A stretch of DNA of 64,000 nt from Occultella glacieicola (lineage in GTDB: Bacteria > Actinomycetota > Actinomycetes > Actinomycetales > Beutenbergiaceae), in assembly GCF_004353825.1 (NCBI RefSeq), contig NZ_SMNA01000004.1, positions 310,001-374,000 on the forward strand, in the 5' to 3' direction. A program made the position numbers and the translations under genes. The notes beneath the pieces were generated by a model. That model saw nothing but the letters and a program-made list of their open reading frames with translations, made no database searches and was not told where the DNA came from. Positions 7,917 through 17,144 of this stretch are shown here, in pieces (within the stretch, counting starts at the first letter, position 1; the number at the start of each line of letters is the position of its first letter).

Positions 7917-9608
7917 CTACTCGTGGCGCCGCGCGCCCAGTTCGGCCAGGATCGCCGCGTCCACCGCGCGCCGGGAGTCCAGGTAGTGCTCGCGGTCGTA
8001 GCTGAACGTGGCGTACCCGAGGGTGCCCGCCTGGTCCACGAGCGCTCGCGCCGTGGCCTCGTCGGTCAGGTCGCGCAGCAGTTGGAGGGCGCGGTGGTCG
8101 TCCATGGCCTGGGCGAACACCCGGTACCGGATGCTCGGCCACGGCCGCCCGTCCGGCCCGGGGTAGACGACGAACGGGTCGCCGGCCGGGAACGCGCCGC
8201 CGGCGCACGTGTCGGTGAACGGGTCGATGGCGCGGGTCGAGTACTGCGCCGCCCAGAAGTTGAAGCCCCAGTGCAGGAAGCCCGGGGCGCCGGCCACGAA
8301 CAGCTGCCGGCCGAGCACCCGGTTGCGTAGCGACGGCAGCCCGATGAACCGGTTCGCGACGTCACGGTGCTGGGACACGCAGTAGTACACCCACGGGCTC
8401 TGTCCGTGATCGAGGAACTCCTGCACGTGGTTCGTGGCCACGATCGGGGTGTCCACGGCGCCGGAGCTGGCGAACTCGTAGTCGCTCAACGCGTCCACGA
8501 CCGTCGCGCCGGTGAGCAGGTCCTCGACCACGGCCCGGGCCGCCCGGTAGTCGGCCAGCATGTGTGCGCGCGGCTCGTCGCTGATGTGGAAGAGCACCCC
8601 GCCGTCCCAGTGCTCGGCCAGGTAGCCACGCAGTGCGGGCAGCAGCTGCGCCATCAGGTCGCGGTAGCGCGGGTCGGTGGCCGGCACGTCCCACCCGAAC
8701 CGGCGCTCGGTGCCGGTCGGCGTGTCGACGTGGATCGCGGGCGTCGCCGTGGCGCCCCACTGCGTGAACAGGTGGGCGATCTCCAGGGTGGCGATCCCGT
8801 GCTTGCGGCACAGACCCAACCACCGACCCAGGAGGCCGAAGTCGAAGACGTGACCTCCGCCGTCGTCCACGATCCTGATCAGTTGCACGGGCGTGCGCTC
8901 GCCGCCCACCGCGGTGTCCAGCGGCGGCGTCCACGTCGGCGTGAGCACGGAGTTCACGCGCATCCGCGCGGCGGCGCCGAGGTAGGCGTCGAGCAGGTCC
9001 CAGTGCTCCTCGCTGAACACCGGGACGCGGTAGTACTCGGCCAGGCTGTCCGCGTGCAACCAGTGCGTGTTGACGATGTCCAGCGCGGGTAGCTCGACCG
9101 GGTGGATCACCACCTCGACCGAGGCCTCGAACAGGGTGGCACCGTCACCGTCGGTGACGCTCAGGTGCAGGTCGTGGCGCCCGGCGCGGGCCGGGTCGCT
9201 CACCTCGACGTCGAACCACAGGGACTGCCAGTGCCCGACGGCGGGGCTCACCGCGGTCCCGGGCGGCACCGGTCGTAGCAGGTCCGGGTAGAGGCCCGGG
9301 GCGTCGCGGAGGTACCCCTCGTCATGTCCGTCGAACGCCACCAGGTGGCACGGTACGAGCTCGACCGTGGCGACCTGGACGAGGTCGGCGAGCGGGCCGT
9401 GGACCCGTGGGTGCAGGCTGCCGAGCGCGGCCAGGCTCTCCGTGGCCGGCGGCAGGTACGCGAGCTGGACGGACAGCGTCTCGCCGAGGAACCCGGACAG
9501 CGGCACATCGGTCCTCATCGGCGCCGGGCGCTCGTCGCCGAACACCTTCTCCAACGTGTCGACGAGCTGGAACGTCCAGTCCGGGCGGGGGTGGGGACGG
9601 TCGGTCAC
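7917..9608 (-). CDS. GH123-like glycoside hydrolase (DUF4091 catalytic domain)
   Basis: 563 residues from a GTG start. An N-terminal beta-sandwich (about residues 1-175) precedes a TIM-barrel-like domain of the DUF4091/GH123 type. The Asp-Glu pair used for substrate-assisted catalysis in this clan is present as D344-E345 (FHISDEPRAHM), and the conserved HWGFNFW segment lies near residue 458. Known members cleave beta-N-acetylgalactosaminides. No export signal is visible, so it probably acts inside the cell. It stands alone with no transporter beside it. The family assignment rests on motifs; the exact substrate is unknown. Confidence 0.75.
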   Translation of the reverse strand: MTDRPHPRPDWTFQLVDTLEKVFGDERPAPMRTDVPLSGFLGETLSVQLAYLPPATESLAALGSLHPRVHGPLADLVQVATVELVPCHLVAFDGHDEGYLRDAPGLYPDLLRPVPPGTAVSPAVGHWQSLWFDVEVSDPARAGRHDLHLSVTDGDGATLFEASVEVVIHPVELPALDIVNTHWLHADSLAEYYRVPVFSEEHWDLLDAYLGAAARMRVNSVLTPTWTPPLDTAVGGERTPVQLIRIVDDGGGHVFDFGLLGRWLGLCRKHGIATLEIAHLFTQWGATATPAIHVDTPTGTERRFGWDVPATDPRYRDLMAQLLPALRGYLAEHWDGGVLFHISDEPRAHMLADYRAARAVVEDLLTGATVVDALSDYEFASSGAVDTPIVATNHVQEFLDHGQSPWVYYCVSQHRDVANRFIGLPSLRNRVLGRQLFVAGAPGFLHWGFNFWAAQYSTRAIDPFTDTCAGGAFPAGDPFVVYPGPDGRPWPSIRYRVFAQAMDDHRALQLLRDLTDEATARALVDQAGTLGYATFSYDREHYLDSRRAVDAAILAELGARRHE

Positions 9609-9689
9609 GTGAGCTTCCTAGGGTCGCGGTGTTGCGTGGAGACTAACGGGCCCGCGAGCCCTGTGACCGCACGCGCGCGGGTGCCGTCC

Positions 9690-10175
9690 TCAACCGGGCG
9701 AGCCGGCAGGCACAGCTGGGGCGTCCCGGCGATCGCCGAGGATGGCGCCGATGGTCGCCAGCATGCCGCCGGCCACGGCCACGAATCCCGCGGGTCCACG
9801 CTGGATCAGGACGTAGCCTCCGGTCGCGCGACCCTGCTCGTCGACGCCGTCCCAGATGACCTCCGCGGTGGGCACGAGGACCAGAGCCAGCACCAGGATG
9901 AGGAGGCCGAGGCCCGCGAGCACCACCGGCCACGTGCGGGTGCGGCGCCAGACCAGCGCAGCCACGCCGCCGAGCGCGAGGAGGCCGGTGATGTACAGGC
10001 TGATGGTCGCGACGGGGTCCTCGCTGAAGTCCGGGTCCCCAAGGGTGGCGTTGCTGACCGTCCAGGGCAGGATCGCCGCGACCAGTGCGATCGCGAGCCC
10101 GCCGACGGCGAATACCAGCGCGGTCGTCGGTGCGCGCGACGGACGTCCGACCTGGTGATCCGGGTACGCCCGCAT
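9690..10175 (-). CDS. small integral membrane protein of unknown function
   Basis: 161 residues with four hydrophobic segments at about residues 18-42, 58-76, 84-101 and 128-145. The loop between the first two (NATLGDPDFSEDP) is polar. No domain is recognised. It sits downstream of the GlcD-type oxidase on the same strand, but a 156-bp gap suggests its own transcript. Codon use looks like that of its neighbours. Confidence 0.65.
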   Translation of the reverse strand: MRAYPDHQVGRPSRAPTTALVFAVGGLAIALVAAILPWTVSNATLGDPDFSEDPVATISLYITGLLALGGVAALVWRRTRTWPVVLAGLGLLILVLALVLVPTAEVIWDGVDEQGRATGGYVLIQRGPAGFVAVAGGMLATIGAILGDRRDAPAVPAGSPG

Positions 10176-10331
10176 GCCGGGAGTCTAGGCAGGCAGCTGG
10201 GATGCGGCCCGCTCCCCGCGTGGGTGCCGCTGCCCATTGACGATCGCACCTGCCTTGCTGAGATCGCACCCTCGCGATGTGCGAGGTCGACGGCGCAGGT
10301 ACTAGGTCGGCGGGGCGGCGGTCGGGTCTGC

Positions 10332-11711
10332 TCAGAGGATGGCGCCGGGGTTGAGCAGCCCCTTCGGGTCGAGCGCGTCCTTGATGGTCCGGTTCAGCCG
10401 GACCACGTCCTCGCCCACGTAGTCGCCGAGCCAGGCCTTCTTGGTCCGACCCACGCCGTGCTCGCCGGTGATGGTGCCGCCCAGCCGGATCGCCAGGTCC
10501 ATCACCTCGCCGTAGGCGACCTCGGCCCGGGCGGCCTGGTCGGGGTCGTCCGGGTCGAACACCACGAGCGGGTGGGTGTTCCCGTCCCCGGCGTGGGCGA
10601 TCACCGAGATGACCACGTCATGGCGGGTGGAGATGCCGGCGATCCCGGTGACCAGGGCGCCCAGCTCGGGCAACGGCACACCGACGTCGCCCAACAGCAG
10701 CCGGCCCTTGCTCTCGACGGCTGGGATCGCGCCGCGGCGGGCCGCGGTGTAGGTCTCACCCACCGCGGTGTCCGCGGTCACCAAAACCTCGTCCGCGCCG
10801 AGTTCCCGGCAGACGGCGGCGATCGCCTCGATCTCGCGGGTGGCCGTCTCGCCGGGTTGGTCCGACTGGGCGATCAGCATCGCCTGGGCGGTCCGGTCGA
10901 GGCCGTAGCCGTGCACGTCCTCGACGGCGTTGATCGCGACGTTGTCCATGAACTCGAGCATCGACGCGCGGGTGGTGCTGGCGATGGCGAGCACCGACCG
11001 GCAGGACGCGTCCAGGTCGGTGAACGTGGCGACCATCGTGGCCGACGGCGGCGGCTGCGGCACCAGGCGCAGCACGATCCGGGTGATGATCCCGAGCGTG
11101 CCCTCGCTCCCGACGAACAGTTTGGTCAGCGACAGCCCGGCGGCCTCCTTCAGGCGTGGGCCGCCGAGGTCGAGAGCGGTGCCGTCGGCGAGCACGACCG
11201 TCAGGCCGAGCACGTAGTCGGTCGTGACGCCGTACTTCACGCAGCACAGCCCGCCGGCGTTCGTGGCGACGTTACCGCCGATCGAGGAGAAGCCGATGCT
11301 CGCCGGGTCCGGCGGGTACCAGAGCCCGACGGCGGCCGCGGCCTCCTTGAGGTCGGCGTTGATCACGCCCGGCTCGACGAACGCCATCCGGGTCACCGGG
11401 TCGATCTCGACGTGCGTCATCTCCGCCATCGACACCACGAGCCCGCCCTCGACGGCGGACGCACCCCCGGACAGGCCCGAGCCCGCGCCGCGCGGCACGA
11501 TCGGGATCCCGTTGGCCCCGGCGTACCGGACGACCTGTTGCACCTGTTCGGTGGTGTGCGGCAGCACCACGGCCATCGGCAGCCCGGCGCCGGGGTCGAG
11601 CGCTCGGTCCCAGCGGTGCGCCTCGCGCTCGTCGAGGGCGTGCAGCACCTTCACGCCGGGCAGTGCCCGGATCAGGTCGTCCACGCCGGGGACTCCTGGA
11701 CTGTCAGTCAC
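10332..11711 (-). CDS. FAD-linked 2-hydroxyacid oxidase/dehydrogenase, GlcD type
   Basis: 459 residues from a GTG start, the normal length for the GlcD/D-lactate dehydrogenase family. The FAD-binding PCMH domain is seen in IVPRGAGSGLSGGASAVEGG (about residues 72-91) and SIGGNVATNAGGLCCVKYG. The C-terminal FAD-oxidase domain has HAGDGNTHPLVVFD and the family signature TGEHGVGRTKKAW. It oxidises glycolate, D-lactate or a similar 2-hydroxyacid at the cytoplasmic membrane. GlcE and GlcF partners are absent here, so it may be a single-subunit D-lactate-dehydrogenase-like enzyme. Confidence 0.9.
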   Translation of the reverse strand: MTDSPGVPGVDDLIRALPGVKVLHALDEREAHRWDRALDPGAGLPMAVVLPHTTEQVQQVVRYAGANGIPIVPRGAGSGLSGGASAVEGGLVVSMAEMTHVEIDPVTRMAFVEPGVINADLKEAAAAVGLWYPPDPASIGFSSIGGNVATNAGGLCCVKYGVTTDYVLGLTVVLADGTALDLGGPRLKEAAGLSLTKLFVGSEGTLGIITRIVLRLVPQPPPSATMVATFTDLDASCRSVLAIASTTRASMLEFMDNVAINAVEDVHGYGLDRTAQAMLIAQSDQPGETATREIEAIAAVCRELGADEVLVTADTAVGETYTAARRGAIPAVESKGRLLLGDVGVPLPELGALVTGIAGISTRHDVVISVIAHAGDGNTHPLVVFDPDDPDQAARAEVAYGEVMDLAIRLGGTITGEHGVGRTKKAWLGDYVGEDVVRLNRTIKDALDPKGLLNPGAIL

Positions 11712-12026
11712 TGAGGTCTCTCCACTCCATCGTTCCCGGAAGCCGCCCAGCGTGTGAGGTCGTGGTCACGTGTGGAGCGTCGTCCCCACGCTAGCCGACC
11801 TCGGTGCGGGCACTTGCTCAGCACCAGGGACTCGGCAGAACCGGCATCAGAGACTCGGCAGGACCAGCGATGCCGATCGTCGCACCCCGGCGCGAGCGGT
11901 CGTCCTGAGACAAGGGGTGCCGACTCCGGAAGGCACGCGATCCGCCGTCCTGCCTACGAGGCGGACTCGCCGGTGGCAACGCCGATCCCGGTTAGGCTGG
12001 AGGCCGATCACGCCAGGAGGAAATTC
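11712..12026. other. divergent intergenic region between the GlcD-type gene and the RpiB-family gene
   Basis: 315 bases with no convincing gene. Both flanking genes are read outward, so two promoters should lie here. The only element I can support is the Shine-Dalgarno AGGAGG at 12015-12020, 6 bases before the isomerase ATG. No repeat or operator palindrome was recognised. Confidence 0.5.
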
Positions 12027-12482
12027 ATGAAGATCGCCATCGGGTCCGACAGTTCCGGAACCGCACTGAAGGATGAGGTCGTCGCACACCTGCAGGAGTC
12101 CGGCCACGAGGTGGTCGACGTCGGCTGGGACGGCTCGGGCGAGGCGGAGTACTCCGCCCACTACGCCAAGAAGGTCGCGCACCTGATCCGGGACTCCGAG
12201 GCCGACCGCGGCGTCCTGATCTGCGGCACCGGCATCGGGATCTCGATCTCGGCGAACAAGATCCGCGGGATCCGGGCGGCGGTGTGCTCCGAGCCGTTCA
12301 CGGCGAAGCACACCCGCGAGCACAACGGCTCGCAGATCATCGCGTTCGGCGCGTTCGTGGTGGCCCCGGAGATGGCGTTCGCCATCACCGACGCGTTCCT
12401 CGGCGCCGAGTTCAAGGGTGGGATCTACCAGGACCGCTTCAACATCATCGCGGGTATCGAGGACGAGGAAGCCCGGGTCTGA
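12027..12482 (+). CDS. RpiB/LacAB-family sugar-phosphate isomerase
   Basis: 151 residues, the usual length for the family. The catalytic Cys lies in LICGTGIGISI (C66) and the ring-opening His in REHNGSQIIAFG (H99), as in RpiB. The family interconverts aldose and ketose phosphates such as ribose-5-phosphate and ribulose-5-phosphate. The N-terminal motif reads GSDSSG where RpiB has Asp-His; here the His is Ser9. Relatives acting on other phosphosugars (LacA/LacB, tetrulose-phosphate isomerases) also vary at this point, so the substrate may not be ribose-5-phosphate. A perfect AGGAGG supports the start. Confidence 0.85.
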   Translation: MKIAIGSDSSGTALKDEVVAHLQESGHEVVDVGWDGSGEAEYSAHYAKKVAHLIRDSEADRGVLICGTGIGISISANKIRGIRAAVCSEPFTAKHTREHNGSQIIAFGAFVVAPEMAFAITDAFLGAEFKGGIYQDRFNIIAGIEDEEARV

Positions 12483-12509
12483 CGCCCCCTCGGTGCCGTC
12501 AACAGCCGG

Positions 12510-12953
12510 TCAGGCGCCGTCCGGGGCGGCGCTCGTGAGCCTCGCCCGCAGCTGGTCGGCGCTGGGATTGCGCAGCACCTGGTCGCCGACCAGCACCGTC
12601 GGCGTCAGTTCGTCGCCGTTGTTGAGCCGGCGGACCTCGGCGTTCGCGTCCTTGTCCGCCCACACGTTCACCCAGGTGATCCGGTCGTCGCCGCGCAGGT
12701 CATGGAGCAGCCGCTCGCAGTAGACGCAGCCGGGCTTCCAGAGCACGACGGCCTTGCCGCTGCCGAGTGTGTGCGCGGCGGCGCGCCATGGGGTGTGCCG
12801 GCCGCGCCGGGCGAGCAGCGCGACCAGGAACAGGCCGGCCACCGCGACGGCTCCGACGACCCACGGGTTCGCGTCGCCCTGGACCAACAGGACCAGGGCG
12901 ACGACCACGGGCAGCAGCCCGAAGATGATCTGCTTGCGTCGTTCCGGGGCCAC
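12510..12953 (-). CDS. membrane-anchored glutaredoxin-like (mycoredoxin-type) protein
   Basis: 147 residues from a GTG start. Two hydrophobic helices occupy about residues 8-25 and 30-48. A glutaredoxin fold follows from about residue 66, with a CxxC redox motif (WKPGCVYCERLL), a cis-Pro segment (ELTPTVLVGDQVLRNP) and the usual C-terminal helix. Actinobacteria use such proteins with mycothiol to reduce mixed disulfides. Anchoring suggests work at the inner face of the membrane. It is convergent with the isomerase gene. Confidence 0.8.
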   Translation of the reverse strand: MAPERRKQIIFGLLPVVVALVLLVQGDANPWVVGAVAVAGLFLVALLARRGRHTPWRAAAHTLGSGKAVVLWKPGCVYCERLLHDLRGDDRITWVNVWADKDANAEVRRLNNGDELTPTVLVGDQVLRNPSADQLRARLTSAAPDGA

Positions 12954-13027
12954 GGAACGAGATTAACCCGCCCACCCGCCGTCGGGTGCTACGGACCGAG
13001 CCGGGCGACCCGCGACACAATGGGTCC

Positions 13028-14041
13028 ATGACCGACGCCGATGCCACAGGCCCCGCGACAGTCCGGTCCGTGGCCAGGGCCGCGGGCGTCTCGGTCGCCA
13101 CTGTCAGCCGGGTGATGGCGGGCACCGGCGTGGTCAGCCCGGAGCGGACCGAGCGGGTCCTCGCGGCCGCCCGGCGGCTCGGCTACACGCCGTCCCCGAT
13201 CGCCCGGAGCCTGGCCACCGGGACCTCGCGCCGCGTGGCCGTCGTGGTGCCGAACCTGTCCAACCCGTACTTCTACGACATCATCCGTGGGATCGGCCGG
13301 GCCAGCGCCGCCGACGGGTACACCATGACCGTCGCGGACTCCATGGAGGACGCCACCGCGGAGGCGGCGCTCGCCACCGACATGCTCGCCCAGGCCGACG
13401 CGCTCGTGCTCGTCGCCCCACGCGCGGACCGGGCCGTGCTCCGGGAGCTGCAGCGGTCCCGCCGGCCGGTGCTGATGCTGCTCGGCCCCAGGGCGGAGGC
13501 CGGGCTCCCGGACCTCGGTGTCGACAACCTCGGCGGGATGACCATGCTCTACCGGCACCTCGCCGAGATCGGCCACCGCCGCGTGGTCTACCTGTCCGGC
13601 CCGCCGGGGGCGTGGCAGAACCGGCGCCGGCTCGAGGCCGCCCGCCGCGCCGAGCGGTTCGGGGTGGAGGTCACCGTCCTGGAGGCGGGTGGCACCATCG
13701 CCGCCGGGCACGACGCGGCCGATGCCGCCCTGACCCACGGCCCGACGGCGATCGCATGCTTCAACGATCTCGTCGCCTTCGGGGTCCTGAACCGGCTCAC
13801 CGAGCGCGGGATCGGCGTGCCGACGGATGTCTCGCTCACCGGTTTCGACGACATCGACTTCAGCGCCTACTCCTCACCGGCGCTCACCACGGTCCGCACG
13901 CCCCGGGAACGGTTGGGCAGCGAGGGCTGGCACACGCTGCGCAGGATGATCGACGGCGAGGCGGTCGACCCGGCACCGGAGGAACTGGCGGCCGAGCTCG
14001 TCGTCCGGGACTCGACCGGCTCGGTTCAGGCCAGCGCGTAG
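13028..14041 (+). CDS. LacI-family transcriptional regulator
   Basis: 337 residues. The N-terminal LacI helix-turn-helix and hinge are clear (TVRSVARAAGVSVATVSRVM, about residues 11-30), followed by a periplasmic-binding-protein-like effector domain (VAVVVPNLSNPYFYDIIRGI; SLTGFDDIDFSAYSSPALTT). The 3' end overlaps the convergent SDR gene by 16 bp. The perfect 28-bp palindrome at 17145-17172 fits the LacI operator consensus, so this protein probably represses the CoA-transferase/hydratase/SDR operon read toward it. Confidence 0.93.
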   Translation: MTDADATGPATVRSVARAAGVSVATVSRVMAGTGVVSPERTERVLAAARRLGYTPSPIARSLATGTSRRVAVVVPNLSNPYFYDIIRGIGRASAADGYTMTVADSMEDATAEAALATDMLAQADALVLVAPRADRAVLRELQRSRRPVLMLLGPRAEAGLPDLGVDNLGGMTMLYRHLAEIGHRRVVYLSGPPGAWQNRRRLEAARRAERFGVEVTVLEAGGTIAAGHDAADAALTHGPTAIACFNDLVAFGVLNRLTERGIGVPTDVSLTGFDDIDFSAYSSPALTTVRTPRERLGSEGWHTLRRMIDGEAVDPAPEELAAELVVRDSTGSVQASA

Positions 14042-14760
14042 CCGCCGTCGACGGGAAGCGTGTGCCCGGTGACGAACCCGGCCGCCGGCGAGAGCAGGAA
14101 CAGCGCCGGGCCGGTGACGTCCGCCGGTGCACCGAGGCGCTTCATCGGGGTGCGGCCGACGATGCGCTCGTGGTTCGCGGGCACCGCGAGCATCTGCGCG
14201 GTCATCTCGGTGCGGATGTAGCCGGGCGCGATCGCGTTGAGCCGGATGCCCTCCTCGCCCAGTTCCACCGCGAGCCCGGCGATCAGCTGGGACAGGCCGG
14301 CCTTGACCGAACCGTAGGGCACGATCCCGGCCAGCACCCGGTCCGCGGACATCGAGGACATGGCCAGCACCGAGCCCGGGCGGGTGCCGTCGCCGGTGCG
14401 GAGCGCCCCATGCAGGCCGCGCACCGTGCGGTAGAACGAGGAGAGGTTCACGTCGAGCAGCCGGGCCCAGTCCTCCTCTGCGATCTCGATGCCCGGGGTC
14501 CGCACCTGGATCCCGGCGGCCGTCACCAGGTGGGACAGTCCGTGCCCGTTCAGCCAGGCCGCGACCCGGTCGGGGAAGTCGGCGGCCGCGACGTCCGCGA
14601 CGAGGCCCTCCGCGCCGGCCACCTCGGCGATCTCGGTCACCGCGGGCGAGCGGTCCACGAACAGCACCCGGGCGCCCTCCCGGTGCAGCGCGAGCGCGAT
14701 GTCCTTGCCGATGCCGCTCGCGGCCCCGGTGACCACGGCCCGCTGGTCGGTGAAGTTCAT
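14026..14760 (-). CDS. short-chain dehydrogenase/reductase
   Basis: 244 residues of the classical SDR type. The NAD(P) motif is TGAASGIG (about residues 11-18), the catalytic Ser lies in AMSSMS, and the Tyr-Lys pair in YGSVK. The C-terminal LPVDGGYA is typical. The ATG overlaps the enoyl-CoA hydratase stop (ATGA), making it the last gene of the CoA-transferase/hydratase/SDR operon. It probably oxidises or reduces a hydroxy or keto intermediate of that pathway. Coenzyme and substrate unresolved. Confidence 0.88.
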   Translation of the reverse strand: MNFTDQRAVVTGAASGIGKDIALALHREGARVLFVDRSPAVTEIAEVAGAEGLVADVAAADFPDRVAAWLNGHGLSHLVTAAGIQVRTPGIEIAEEDWARLLDVNLSSFYRTVRGLHGALRTGDGTRPGSVLAMSSMSADRVLAGIVPYGSVKAGLSQLIAGLAVELGEEGIRLNAIAPGYIRTEMTAQMLAVPANHERIVGRTPMKRLGAPADVTGPALFLLSPAAGFVTGHTLPVDGGYALA

Positions 14761-15539
14761 TCGGCTGCCACGCGGGCCGCGGAGCGCGCCGCCTTCGCCG
14801 CGTAGAAGGCGTCCATCCGCTCGGCGAACTCGCCGCCCTGGAGCGTCTCCTCGGCCAGCTCGACCAGGGCCGCCTCGCTGGCGGCCAGCCCGTCGGCGAG
14901 CAGCTCGCGGTTGAGCCAGCGCTTGGACCGGGCCAGCGCGTCCGGCGCGGCCGCACGGACGCCGTCGAGCACCTGCGCCAGGGTGGCGTCGAGTTCGTCC
15001 TGCCCGACGGCGTAGGTCGCCAGACCGAGGTCCCTCGCCTCGGCGTGGCCGAGGGTGTCGCCGGCGAGCGCCATCCGGGCGCCGAGGCGGCGACTCGAGG
15101 TGGCCGGCATGGCGCCGAGATAGACGGTGGCCCAGACGCCGATCCTCGCCTCCGGCAGCGCGAAGGTGGCGTGCTCACCGGCGATCACGACATCGCTCCA
15201 GGTGACCAGTTCGACGCCGCCGCCCAGGGCGGCGCCCTCCACCACCGCGATCACGGGCAGCGGTGAGGCGGCGATCGCGTGGAACGTGGGCAGCATCCCG
15301 GTGACGAAATAGTCCTTGGCTCCGGTGACGCCGTCGAGGGAACTCATCGCGTCGATGTCGTTGCCGGCGCAGAAGGACCGCTCGTCGCCGCGCAGGACGA
15401 TCGCGCGCTGGGTCGGGTCCTGCGATGCCGCGGTCACGGCCGCGCCGAGCGACTGCCACGCGGCGAGGTCCATCGAGTTGCGCTTGTGCGGGCGGTCGAA
15501 CGTGATGACGGTGTGGTCGGCGTGGGCGGTGGCGGGCAC
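14757..15539 (-). CDS. enoyl-CoA hydratase/isomerase family protein
   Basis: 260 residues from a GTG start with GAGGAG a few bases upstream. The two oxyanion-hole regions are visible: ERSFCAGNDIDAM near residue 58 and EGAALGGGVEL near residue 102. The crotonase fold hydrates or isomerises acyl-CoA thioesters. It lies between an SDR (overlapping stop/start) and a CoA-transferase (38-bp gap), so it probably works on the CoA ester made by the transferase. The active-site Glu pair of true enoyl-CoA hydratases is not obvious, so the reaction may differ. Confidence 0.85.
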   Translation of the reverse strand: MPATAHADHTVITFDRPHKRNSMDLAAWQSLGAAVTAASQDPTQRAIVLRGDERSFCAGNDIDAMSSLDGVTGAKDYFVTGMLPTFHAIAASPLPVIAVVEGAALGGGVELVTWSDVVIAGEHATFALPEARIGVWATVYLGAMPATSSRRLGARMALAGDTLGHAEARDLGLATYAVGQDELDATLAQVLDGVRAAAPDALARSKRWLNRELLADGLAASEAALVELAEETLQGGEFAERMDAFYAAKAARSAARVAAE

Positions 15540-15577
15540 GGTGCTCCTCGGGGACGGGTCGGGCTGGCGACGCTGGG

Positions 15578-17119
15578 TCAGGCGGGCAGGGCCACCGCGA
15601 CCGGCGCGAACACCTCGGCGGGCATCGGCCTGATCTCGCCGATGACGGGCCGGAAGTCGAGGTGCGCGAGGATGTCGCGCTCGACGTCGATGCCGGGCGC
15701 CACCTCCGTCAGGGCGAGCCCACCCGGCGTGAGTTCGAAGACGCACCGCTCGGTGACATAGAGCGCGCGGCGGCCCTCGTCGGCCGCGAACGGCCCGGCG
15801 TAGGTGACCTGCTCGACCTCGGGGACGAACTTGGCGACCTCGCCCTCGGAGTCGATGACGAGTCGGCCGTCCTCGAGGTGGACGCGCAGGCCCTTGGCGC
15901 GGAAGGCCCCGCAGAACACGGCCGTGCGGGCGTTCTGGCTGATGTCGACGAACCCGCCCGGGCCCATCACCTTGCCGCCGAACGCGGACACGTTGACGTT
16001 GCCGCGGGCGTCCACCTGGGCCATGCCCAGGCAGGTGACGTCGATGATGCCGCCGGCGAAGATGTCGAACTGGGTCGCCGAACTCACTCGCGCCGAGGGG
16101 CCGCGGGACATGCCGAAGAGGTCGCCGAGCTCGGGCTCGCCGTCGTAGAGTCCCTGCTCGACGGCGAGCTGGACCGTGCCCAGGCGGCCCTGCTCGCGCA
16201 GCACCTTGGCCACGTCGGCGCTCATCCCGAAGCCGAGGTTGAGGACGTCGCCCGCGGCCACCTCCAGGGCGGCCCGGCGGGCGACCACGGCGCGGATCGG
16301 GTCCGTGATCGGCTCGGCGGCGACCCGGTCGGCGGGCACCGGGCTGAACAGCTCGGGGTCCTCCTCGGTGAGATAGGTCTGGGTCTGCGTCGGCTCGACG
16401 ACCACGTAGTCCACCAGCGCCGCCGGCAGCAGCACCCGGCGCGGGTCGAGGCGGCCGGCGATGCGCCGCTTCACCTGCACGATCACGGTCCCCCCGCACC
16501 CCCGTGCCGCCTGGGCCGCCTCGAGGGCGTCGAGGATCGCGGGCTCGGCGTCCGCACCGATGTTGCCCAGCTCGTCCACCTCGGTGCCTCGCACCAGGGC
16601 GACGTCCACGTGCAGCGGCTTGTACCGCAGGTACTCCCGGCCGTCGAGCTCGAGGACCTCCACGAGCTCCTCGCGGGCGCTGGCGTTCGCCCGGCCGCCC
16701 TGGTGGCGGGGGTCGGCGAACGTGTGCAGCCCGGTCCGGGTCAGGTAGCCGGGCCGCCGGGCACCGGACTCGCGGAACAGATGCGTGATGACACCCGCCG
16801 GCAGCACGTAGGCCTCGATCTTGTTCTCGGCCGCGAGTCCCATCATCGCCGGGGACCAGGTCCAGTGGCCGCCGATCACCCGGGTGGTCATGCCCTCGTG
16901 GGCGAACCCGTTGATCCCGCGGGTGCCACGGTCGCCGACGCCGAGGGCGTGCACCAGGCGCAGGCCGTGCGGGGTTCCCTCGGCCAGGAAACGGCGCTCC
17001 ACGGCGGCGATGAGCGCGTTCGGCTCGAGCTGACCGCCACCGTTCGCGGCGAGCGCGACGGTGTGGCCGTCCCGGACGTGCCGGGCGGCCTCGTCGGCGG
17101 TGACGAACTGGACTGGCAT
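15578..17119 (-). CDS. acetate/propionate-type family I CoA-transferase (fused alpha and beta halves)
   Basis: 513 residues, the normal length for single-chain CoA-transferases of the YdiF/propionate CoA-transferase group. The catalytic Glu that forms the acyl-glutamyl anhydride is E321 (QLAVEQGLYDG). The second-half glycine-rich loop GGKVMGPGGFVDI is present near residue 418. It moves CoA from acetyl-CoA or similar to a carboxylic acid, activating it for the downstream hydratase. It is the first gene of the operon and has a LacI-type palindrome just upstream. The ATG at 17119 was chosen because longer forms run into that operator. Confidence 0.88.
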   Translation of the reverse strand: MPVQFVTADEAARHVRDGHTVALAANGGGQLEPNALIAAVERRFLAEGTPHGLRLVHALGVGDRGTRGINGFAHEGMTTRVIGGHWTWSPAMMGLAAENKIEAYVLPAGVITHLFRESGARRPGYLTRTGLHTFADPRHQGGRANASAREELVEVLELDGREYLRYKPLHVDVALVRGTEVDELGNIGADAEPAILDALEAAQAARGCGGTVIVQVKRRIAGRLDPRRVLLPAALVDYVVVEPTQTQTYLTEEDPELFSPVPADRVAAEPITDPIRAVVARRAALEVAAGDVLNLGFGMSADVAKVLREQGRLGTVQLAVEQGLYDGEPELGDLFGMSRGPSARVSSATQFDIFAGGIIDVTCLGMAQVDARGNVNVSAFGGKVMGPGGFVDISQNARTAVFCGAFRAKGLRVHLEDGRLVIDSEGEVAKFVPEVEQVTYAGPFAADEGRRALYVTERCVFELTPGGLALTEVAPGIDVERDILAHLDFRPVIGEIRPMPAEVFAPVAVALPA

Positions 17120-17144
17120 CGGGCGTGCCTCTCTCGCGTGACTA

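Noticed and set aside
10242-10286. Direct repeat GATCGCACC (10242-10250, 10262-10270) and a 6-bp hairpin CCTCGC/GCGAGG
   Set aside because: Short, and frequent by chance in such GC-rich DNA; possibly part of the terminator of the GlcD-type gene, but not supported enough to list.
9324-11714. Very long plus-strand open frame antisense to the GlcD-type and membrane-protein genes
   Set aside because: Product is Arg/Gly/His-rich with no domain; the minus strand carries clear protein families in the same place. Such shadows are normal at this GC content.
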